Shown piece by piece: positions 57,782 to 64,000 of a DNA stretch of 64,000 nt. The stretch comes from Modicisalibacter luteus DSM 23508. Its GTDB lineage: Bacteria > Pseudomonadota > Gammaproteobacteria > Pseudomonadales > Halomonadaceae. Under the pieces are notes generated by a model. The model had not been told where the DNA came from and ran no database searches. It saw only the letters and a program-made list of their open reading frames with translations. Within the stretch, counting starts at the first letter, position 1; each line of letters opens with the position of its first letter. The translations under genes and the position numbers were made by a program. Where the stretch lies: positions 124,001 to 188,000 of the forward strand of contig NZ_KB899999.1 in NCBI RefSeq assembly GCF_000378505.1, read 5' to 3'.

Positions 57782-59021
57782 GAAAGGCTTCTCCTCTGTC
57801 GGGACTACTCCAGGTGGCTAACTGGCCGCGGCGACGCACCACGGCCTTGGGAAATGCGATGACGACCGTCATCATGTTCAGAATCCAGTAGAAGAACGGA
57901 TACCAGATGCTCCAGAACAGGCAGTCGACCATGGCGTGGTCATAGCGGCTGTCAATATAGAAACTGACGCAGAACTGGATCAGGCACAGGAAGATCAGCA
58001 ATCCCGCTGACCAGCTCATCAGGGCCGCTGCTGTGTCCCAGCTTGGAATAACCAGTGCCAGGTCGAGCAGGCCCAACACGATGAGTGTCAGCATTGAGTA
58101 GCACCAGACGACACTGATGCTGTACTCGAGAAGTAGCGGCCAGAACCGGCGGTTGCGCCAGCAAATGGCGTTGCCGAGGTGACGCAGAAACGCCTCGGCG
58201 CCGCCCTGGGCCCAACGCAGACGTTGACGAAACAGGCCTCGCAGGGTTTCAGGCATCAGCACCCAACACATGGCATGCGGCTCATAGCGGACTTGCCAGC
58301 CTGACAGTTGCAGCTTCCAACTGACATCGATGTCCTCGGTGATCATGTCAGTGCTCCAGCCGCCAATCTGCTCGAGCGCACTGCGGCGAAAGGCACAGAT
58401 CACTCCGGAGATGGTGAAGACCATGCCGTAGATGCGTTGGGCGCGCTTGATCAGGCCAATGATCGAAGAGAACTCACCTGTCTGGATCTTGCCGATCGCC
58501 GTGGAGCGCGTACGTACCCGTGGATTGCCGGTCACGCTGCCGACTCGTGGGCTTCGTAGAAAATGCTCCACCATCCAGCTCACCGCGTCGTAGTCGAGCA
58601 CGGCATCGCCATCGATTCCGACGATGACCTCGCCGCTGGCATGGGCCAGGCCATGGTTCATGGCGCTTGCCTTGCCCTGGTTGACCTGGTGCAGCACTTT
58701 CAGCGCCGGGTACTGGCGGGCCAATGCATCCAGGCGCTCACCGGTATCGTCACGACTGCCGTCGTTGATGGCGATCACCTCGAGATTGAGGTAGTTCTGC
58801 CGGAACAGGTGGCCAATCGTCTCGTCGATGTTCTGCCCTTCGTTATGACAGGGCACCAGTACGGTGACACGCGGGGCATTGGGGTCGCCGGCCGAAGCCG
58901 GCCGCTCTGTCTGCTTGCGCTCCCAATGGAAGTAGTAGTAGATGCCGCCACAGATCCACACCGTGGCCATCAGGCTGGGATAGCCGATGGTGAATAGCGC
59001 CAGCAGCTCCATTGCACTCAT
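57774..59021 (-). CDS. pgaC: Poly-beta-1,6-N-acetylglucosamine synthase PgaC
   Basis: PgaC (415 residues) is the membrane-bound GT2 glycosyltransferase that polymerises UDP-GlcNAc into PNAG. The catalytic set is complete: VPCHNEGQNI, INDGSRDD, DGDA (137-140), TED (228-230) and QRLRW (266-270). One N-terminal and about four C-terminal transmembrane segments surround the cytoplasmic domain. It overlaps pgaB by four bases. With PgaD it is probably activated by cyclic-di-GMP, as known in E. coli. Confidence 0.95.
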   Translation of the reverse strand: MSAMELLALFTIGYPSLMATVWICGGIYYYFHWERKQTERPASAGDPNAPRVTVLVPCHNEGQNIDETIGHLFRQNYLNLEVIAINDGSRDDTGERLDALARQYPALKVLHQVNQGKASAMNHGLAHASGEVIVGIDGDAVLDYDAVSWMVEHFLRSPRVGSVTGNPRVRTRSTAIGKIQTGEFSSIIGLIKRAQRIYGMVFTISGVICAFRRSALEQIGGWSTDMITEDIDVSWKLQLSGWQVRYEPHAMCWVLMPETLRGLFRQRLRWAQGGAEAFLRHLGNAICWRNRRFWPLLLEYSISVVWCYSMLTLIVLGLLDLALVIPSWDTAAALMSWSAGLLIFLCLIQFCVSFYIDSRYDHAMVDCLFWSIWYPFFYWILNMMTVVIAFPKAVVRRRGQLATWSSPDRGEAFRE

Positions 59022-60988
59022 AGCGCATCCCCCAGATGGGCCGTCAGCGAAAAGTCACGCCGCAGCACGCTGGTTTCGGGATGACCATTGATGAAGTCAT
59101 CCGGGTAATAGCCGTAGTTGTCGATGCCCTCGCTGCGGATCACTTGCATCCAGTGCGCCAGTGTCTCGCTGGGCACTGGCGACTGGTCACGCCAGTCCAT
59201 GGCCTGGAGTTCGAAGACCAGGCGCTCGGCGGGAACATGTTCCAGCGCTTCACTGGCAAGCCGTCTCAGCCAGTGATCTGTATCCTTGGCACCTTCCATG
59301 TACGGCATGGCCATTACCGCGGTGTAATCGTAAGCCTTGCCGAACTCCTCGAGATTCTGGGCAAACCAGGCCTCACTCTCGGGCTCGAGGACCACCGGGG
59401 CATAGATGTTGCGAGCGATCAGGAAGCGCTTGTTGTCATGCTGACGATAATGGTCAGCGGCATCGCGCAGTTCATGGGTGAAATCGATCAGGGACTGCGT
59501 CTTGTGCCGGGTCCACTCGGCCATTTTCGTCTCGTCCTGGCGTATCTGGGTCACGCTGCCGGGTAGATTCCATTCGCGTGCATACCACTGCAGCGCTGCC
59601 GGGTTGGCGTCCTCGAAATCGTTCAGGAGCCCGTCGTCGTGGAACAGCAGGCTGTCGAACTTGGTCATGCGGCCCAGATCCTCGTAGATCTCACGAATGA
59701 TCCGGCGATTGTTCTCGTCGTAGGGTGAAAGGCGCCGATAGTAGTCCGGATTGGATTGACCGTGACGCGCGTCAACGATGTATTGGTAGCCTTCGCCAAG
59801 ATCGAAGGCCATGACTGGCATCCAGGCGTAGACCTTGACCCCGGCACGCTTCTTGAGCTGCCAGGCGACACGGTTGAACAGGTCGGCCTTCATCGGCATG
59901 TGGCGGTTGGGAAAATACAATGCTTCGGCTACGCCATTGCCATCAGCATCGGCGTAGGCCTGCAGGTACACGGTGCTTACGCCCTGCTTCTTGACGCGAT
60001 CGAGCAGGACATCCAGATTCTCCCCCTGCTGGACTTCGTCCTCGTCGTAGACGTAATCAAGGTCGACATGCACGATACGCTCGACGTCGCGCTCCCAGGT
60101 ACGATCAGCCAGGATCTCCTCGATGGTCTCCAGTGAGGTTTCCTGATCGATCAGATAACGCCCCATTTCCCGGGGGTTTTCCTGCACGTTATTGACGTGC
60201 CCAAGCAGGCTGAAGGTATGCGGCATCCCCGCTTCGGCGGCCAGCTCCAGCGTGACGTTGCTGTAGGCACCGTAAGGCCAGATCATGATGCGTGGGCCCT
60301 TGCCCAACTCGTCTTGGAAACGCTGACGGGTCGTCTGCATGTCGTTGCGTATACGCGTGACGTACTCGCTTTCGCTCTCGTAACCGGACGGCGACCACGC
60401 ACTGGTAGTCGCTGCAGGCTGCTGGTTGCCGAACGGATTACCGATGATGCCTTTGTGAAGGTCATAGGTATGCGAGGCGATCTCGACCAAGGGGGACTGC
60501 TGCATTTCGCGCAGTTCGTCCCAGGTCATGAAGCGCTCACGGGGCAGGGTCGTATCGCCGTACGGGACTCGCTGCCCGGCAGGCACGTCGAGCCAACTAC
60601 CGACCACAGCAGTAATGGCGGGGTAGTCATAGAGCTTGAGCAGCGGATAGACGATCTCGTAGAAGCTGCGGTAACCATCATCGAAGGTCAGCAGAATGGC
60701 CTTTTCCGGTAGTGGCTGCTTGCCTTCACGCGCATCGATGATCTGCTGGTAGCTGACCGGGTGATAGCCGAGTTCGGCAATCAGGTTGAAATGCTTGACC
60801 AACAGGTTGCGTGTGATCGTTTGCGGAAAAATCTTCATGTCCGGGGTCTGATCCAGATCGATCACATCGTGATAGCTGATCACGCTGAATTCACCGGGAT
60901 CCCGTCCCGGGTCGCGGCCCGTATTCTTGGCCGCAAAGACCGGCATGGCCAATGACAACGCCAGCAGGGCAGCAATCCATTTACTCAC
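59018..60988 (-). CDS. pgaB: PNAG N-deacetylase PgaB
   Basis: PgaB (656 residues) partly deacetylates PNAG in the periplasm for export. The N-terminal NodB-type deacetylase has TFDDGYRSFY (metal ligand D104 in the DD pair) and SHTYDLH (H173, H178). The C-terminal glycoside-hydrolase-like domain begins near residue 300 (HVDLDYVYDEDEVQ) and has FHDDGLLNDFEDA. A GTG at 60988 was chosen: it overlaps the pgaA stop (GTGA) and follows GGAGG by five bases; an ATG at 61000 is the alternative. The signal peptide ends VFA-A and has no lipobox cysteine, unlike the E. coli lipoprotein. Confidence 0.94.
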   Translation of the reverse strand: MSKWIAALLALSLAMPVFAAKNTGRDPGRDPGEFSVISYHDVIDLDQTPDMKIFPQTITRNLLVKHFNLIAELGYHPVSYQQIIDAREGKQPLPEKAILLTFDDGYRSFYEIVYPLLKLYDYPAITAVVGSWLDVPAGQRVPYGDTTLPRERFMTWDELREMQQSPLVEIASHTYDLHKGIIGNPFGNQQPAATTSAWSPSGYESESEYVTRIRNDMQTTRQRFQDELGKGPRIMIWPYGAYSNVTLELAAEAGMPHTFSLLGHVNNVQENPREMGRYLIDQETSLETIEEILADRTWERDVERIVHVDLDYVYDEDEVQQGENLDVLLDRVKKQGVSTVYLQAYADADGNGVAEALYFPNRHMPMKADLFNRVAWQLKKRAGVKVYAWMPVMAFDLGEGYQYIVDARHGQSNPDYYRRLSPYDENNRRIIREIYEDLGRMTKFDSLLFHDDGLLNDFEDANPAALQWYAREWNLPGSVTQIRQDETKMAEWTRHKTQSLIDFTHELRDAADHYRQHDNKRFLIARNIYAPVVLEPESEAWFAQNLEEFGKAYDYTAVMAMPYMEGAKDTDHWLRRLASEALEHVPAERLVFELQAMDWRDQSPVPSETLAHWMQVIRSEGIDNYGYYPDDFINGHPETSVLRRDFSLTAHLGDAL

Positions 60989-63405
60989 AGGAACCTCCAT
61001 TCAACACCGGCAGTAATGAAGTTGCCGTACTCCGGAACGCCGTCGTAAACGGATTTCTGGCGTGAGAAGCCGTATTCGAAGATGACGTTGGGTTCGAATT
61101 CCCAACCGTGCCGGTAACCGACGGCCCAGGTTGAATCGCTGCCATAATCCTCCTGCCAATAACTGCTGCTCCCCAGTGACAGGGTCTGTACAAACGATTT
61201 GCGATAGCCCAGGGGCAGCGTATAGCCGAGTTCGAGCTCGCCACTTACGCTGGCGTCCCGGCCAGGGTTGAAATAGCTGGTCTCGATCTCGTCATTCTTC
61301 GACGCACCGGCGAATAGTTGGCCTGTGATGGCCCACTCGTCGTGATCGTAGAGTTCCTCGGTCCAGTAGCCCGAAATGGCGCGGCGCAGGTTGCCGTCTT
61401 CCAGGTCCATAAGGGCCAGCCCAACGCCGCCCATGCCGGACTCATCGCGGCGGTAGCGCCCTTCGAGTCGGTAAAGGTCGGCGTAAACGTCATCGCGCAG
61501 GGCACGCAGGGGCGTCTCGTCGCTATTGATCTCGGCACTGAAGATGCCTGTCCAACGATCGGAGAAGGCATAGCTGAACTCCCCCCAGATCAGCGGGTCC
61601 TCGTTGAGCTGGGCGCCCTCCCCAACCGCCAGTTTCAAGGTGGCGGGGTACAGATTGAACTCGTAGCCGGCAGCGGTATAAGCGGCATGCAGAGGGTCAC
61701 CCTCGAACTCACCGAACAGGCCAATGCGCTGAGCGAAGAAACGTGAACCTGCATCGTTGCGCGGGGCTTCCAGCAATGCCTCATAGCGCCAGTCGCGCGA
61801 GCTCTGCACACCGGCGCCAGTGCTGTCGCCGCGCGAGCCCTTGACACTAAGCCGGCCGGCCCGTTGTTCGCGCAGTTCCCGGGCCAGACTATCCAGCGAG
61901 ACGCTGGGTGGATCCTGCTCGATACGCTGTTCGATGGTCTCGACACTGCCGCGCCAGTCACCCCGGTCAAGGCGCGTCATGAGAATCCCGTAGGTAGGCA
62001 CATTACGCTCATCCGGTGCCGAGAACTGGGCGGCTTTCCTATAATCTTCCTCGGCCTGGCGAGGCCAGCCGCGCCAACGACTGAGGTCCCCCTTGATGCG
62101 CCACAGCGAGGCGTTGGCCGGGGCCTGCTCGATCAAGGCGTCGAGACGTTCAGACGCGACATCTTCATCGCCGCGCCACGCGGAGAGCATCACGTCGAGA
62201 TGATGGACCCGCTCGTAGTTGGGGTTGTTGATGCGCTGAGTCCCGGTAAAGTCCCAGCGTGATGCGGGCTCCTCTGCTTTCCATTCCTCCAGCACCTGCT
62301 CGGCCTCGTCATACTGGCGAGCATCGGCATAGGCATAGACCAGCGACTCATAACGTGGGTTGTTGACGTCGCGCGCGAGGTTGGGATTGGAGGCAATCAA
62401 TGTTTCATAGATTTTGCGTGCCTCGTCCGGCCGGCCCAGGCCACTGAGCGCATCCGCGCGGGCTTCGAGTACGTAATTGGGCAGCGTGCCGTTACGGGTT
62501 TCGAGCTGCGTTGCGAGCGTCTCGGCGTCCCTGAAGCGACGCAGCGTGGCCAGTGCCACGACCTTGTCGTATTGGGCACGCTGGACCAGTCCGGGATCGG
62601 CATTGGGCGCAGAGATGACTGCCTCAAGGTCGACCAGGCCCGCCTCGGTGCGAGCCACATCGTTGGTGCTTTCGGCCAGGCGCATCTTGCTCACGCCGTC
62701 GTAATAACGCAGCCATAAGCGATCTGATGCGGTAAAGACATGGAGATAGTCCTGCATCAGACGCTCGGCGGCGCTGCGCGCTCCCAAAGTCACGGCCAGA
62801 CGATAGAGCGCCTTGATCTCCTTCTCGTTCTGCGGTTGACGCTCGACGAGCAGCTGGCGCGCCTGAAGTTCCGCGATGGGATTGTCGCTGCGTGCTGCCA
62901 GGTAGGCACGCGCCTCGAACCACTCATCGGTACGTCCAAAACGCTCCTCGTAGCGGGTCAGGGCCCAGTTGGCAGTCTCATGAAAGCCCTGTTCGATGTT
63001 GGTCAGGGCCAGGCCAAGCCATCCTTGGGCATTGTTCGGGTCGCGTAAGGTCAGTGCCTGGTAGAATTCCTGCGAGCGCTCATAGTCGTTCGCCAAGCGT
63101 GCCGCCCGACCCAGCGTTTCCAGGCTAGCATTGGAATAATCTTCTACGCTGCACGCCGTACAGGCATTCAGGGCTTCTTGATAACGTTGGTCACGAACCA
63201 GCAGGGCAATCAGATCAGAAAGAACGGTGCGGTCGCCGGTGCGACCGTAGAGTCGAGCGAGGCCATCGATCGCTTCGTTGAGTTGTCCTTGACGGGCCAT
63301 GACGACCCAGGATTCTCGCTGGGAGTCGAGATCGCTCTGGGCCAAGGCCACATCCGCTCCCAGTAACGCCATCAGGCACAGTAGCGTCCTTGTCGCGCTA
63401 TTCAT
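60985..63405 (-). CDS. pgaA: PNAG outer-membrane export porin PgaA
   Basis: PgaA (806 residues) forms the outer-membrane channel for partly deacetylated PNAG. A signal peptide (VALAQ, residues 19-23) is followed by a TPR superhelix to about residue 500, with repeated W-LG-Y-A-P units such as ALTLRDPNNAQGWLGLALTNIEQG, and a C-terminal beta-barrel of alternating aromatic strands that ends in phenylalanine-leucine (GVEWRFL). An AAGGGGA ribosome site precedes the ATG. It is the first gene of the pgaABCD operon, whose promoter must lie in the AT-rich region upstream. Confidence 0.92.
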   Translation of the reverse strand: MNSATRTLLCLMALLGADVALAQSDLDSQRESWVVMARQGQLNEAIDGLARLYGRTGDRTVLSDLIALLVRDQRYQEALNACTACSVEDYSNASLETLGRAARLANDYERSQEFYQALTLRDPNNAQGWLGLALTNIEQGFHETANWALTRYEERFGRTDEWFEARAYLAARSDNPIAELQARQLLVERQPQNEKEIKALYRLAVTLGARSAAERLMQDYLHVFTASDRLWLRYYDGVSKMRLAESTNDVARTEAGLVDLEAVISAPNADPGLVQRAQYDKVVALATLRRFRDAETLATQLETRNGTLPNYVLEARADALSGLGRPDEARKIYETLIASNPNLARDVNNPRYESLVYAYADARQYDEAEQVLEEWKAEEPASRWDFTGTQRINNPNYERVHHLDVMLSAWRGDEDVASERLDALIEQAPANASLWRIKGDLSRWRGWPRQAEEDYRKAAQFSAPDERNVPTYGILMTRLDRGDWRGSVETIEQRIEQDPPSVSLDSLARELREQRAGRLSVKGSRGDSTGAGVQSSRDWRYEALLEAPRNDAGSRFFAQRIGLFGEFEGDPLHAAYTAAGYEFNLYPATLKLAVGEGAQLNEDPLIWGEFSYAFSDRWTGIFSAEINSDETPLRALRDDVYADLYRLEGRYRRDESGMGGVGLALMDLEDGNLRRAISGYWTEELYDHDEWAITGQLFAGASKNDEIETSYFNPGRDASVSGELELGYTLPLGYRKSFVQTLSLGSSSYWQEDYGSDSTWAVGYRHGWEFEPNVIFEYGFSRQKSVYDGVPEYGNFITAGVEWRFL

Positions 63406-63924
63406 TTAACGTCCCCTTGCCTACTTTATATGTCTGGACTTATACGGCGAGAACGGTCTGTTGCTTATATTAATTTCCATATACAGGCCCGTAACAAGCA
63501 CGCATATGATAGGGGGTGAGAGAAGCCCTCCCAACCTGACATTGACTCATCAGCAGGGTGTTTTTATTACTACTTCAAGTTTCGGAAAGGCGTATCTTTT
63601 AGCATCTTTAAAGGTGGACTCAATGACGTTAGACATATTAGATATCTAATACTTCCAACGTGGGCCCTGACAACATTAGAACAGAGATAAAATCAGCAGC
63701 GTTTCAATAAATTTTTAATATCCGAGCCACGATCACCCTCTGGGCGGAAACTTAAACCCCGAACAAGCGCTCTACACGAAAATTATTGAAAAATGATGAC
63801 AGGAACAAAAAATCTTTCCGGCTTTTAAACTTTAGCCTTCCCGCTTGACCAACTTATGCACTCCCTCAAAAATGCAAGCCGATATACCGACTGAGGTAAA
63901 TCTGAAGGCAACCAACAATAATTG
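63406..63924. other. AT-rich region upstream of pgaA
   Basis: These 519 bases hold no supported gene and are clearly more AT-rich than the flanking DNA. A 16-base palindrome (TATTAGATATCTAATA, 63636-63651) and several A/T runs are present. The region probably contains the pga promoter and binding sites. The leader carries GGA triplets at the ribosome site (AAGGGGACG), the type of site that CsrA blocks in E. coli pgaA; here this is only a possibility. Confidence 0.5.
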
Positions 63925-63973
63925 TCGGCTACGTAGCCGAGCCAACGTGGAGCGGGCTTACAGCCCGCTCCAC
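63925..63973. repeat. Paired palindromes, REP-like
   Basis: A perfect 16-base palindrome TCGGCTACGTAGCCGA (63925-63940) is followed six bases later by a 12-base inverted repeat GTGGAGCGGGCT (63947-63958) with its complement (63962-63973) around a TAC loop. The second resembles the GC-rich REP sequences common in pseudomonads and relatives. It might also end a transcript entering from outside the window. Confidence 0.5.
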
Positions 63974-64000
63974 TAATTGGCATTGGCCCAGTTAGGTTGT

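Noticed and set aside
63461-63649. A 62-codon frame upstream of pgaA on the plus strand
   Set aside because: There is no ribosome site, it is in AT-rich DNA and it ends in a palindrome; composition does not look coding.

Overview
The window is high-GC, densely coded proteobacterial chromosome. Several traits point to a gammaproteobacterium of the Halomonadaceae (Halomonas or a close relative): a complete aerobic (CobN/CobG) cobalamin route with BluB, a monomeric NADP isocitrate dehydrogenase, otsBA trehalose genes, two TRAP transporters plus a tripartite tricarboxylate transporter, a Pseudomonas-like mexS-mexT-mexEF locus and a pgaABCD exopolysaccharide operon. This placement is inferred from gene content and protein resemblance, not from a marker-gene comparison. 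No rRNA, tRNA, insertion sequence or CRISPR array was seen.

Bases 1-21005 form a cobalamin island of two convergent operons. The plus-strand operon (cobW-cobN-cobG-cobH-cobI-cobJ-[cobK on the opposite strand]-cobL-cobE-cobM-cobF-bluB-cobQ-cobO, 56-15026) makes most of the corrin ring, inserts cobalt, adenosylates and amidates it, and makes dimethylbenzimidazole. The minus-strand operon (cobT, cbiB, threonine-phosphate decarboxylase, cobU/P, cobS/V, cobC-type phosphatase and a second degenerate CobU-like protein, 21005 down to 15526) attaches the aminopropanol arm and assembles the nucleotide loop. Nearly every junction is an ATGA, TTGA or longer overlap. A small Cas2/SinR-like gene with its own good sigma70 promoter sits between the two operon ends. 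cobA and cobB are not in the window.

Bases 21134-32283 hold an Old Yellow Enzyme reductase, a TRAP transporter operon that ends in a VanX-type D-Ala-D-Ala dipeptidase and is preceded by a LysR gene, trehalose synthesis (otsB-otsA), and icd with a long structured leader. The 664-base gap after icd carries an orphan intrinsic terminator preceded by repeated CAAGGA motifs, a candidate CsrA-sequestering small RNA.

Bases 32948-46469 are transport and detoxification: a Bcr/CflA drug exporter, a mexS/mexT/mexE/mexF efflux locus in which mexE is frameshifted and no oprN follows, and a CYP116B-type self-sufficient P450 followed by a TRAP transporter, with a divergent IclR regulator. Bases 47430-55347 hold an HPP-family membrane protein, an AbrB-family membrane protein, tctCBA, and divergent tctD-tctE plus a periplasmic binding protein. 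The window ends with a small cytochrome c, trkA, and pgaABCD for poly-beta-1,6-N-acetylglucosamine, preceded by an AT-rich upstream region and palindromic REP-like sequence.
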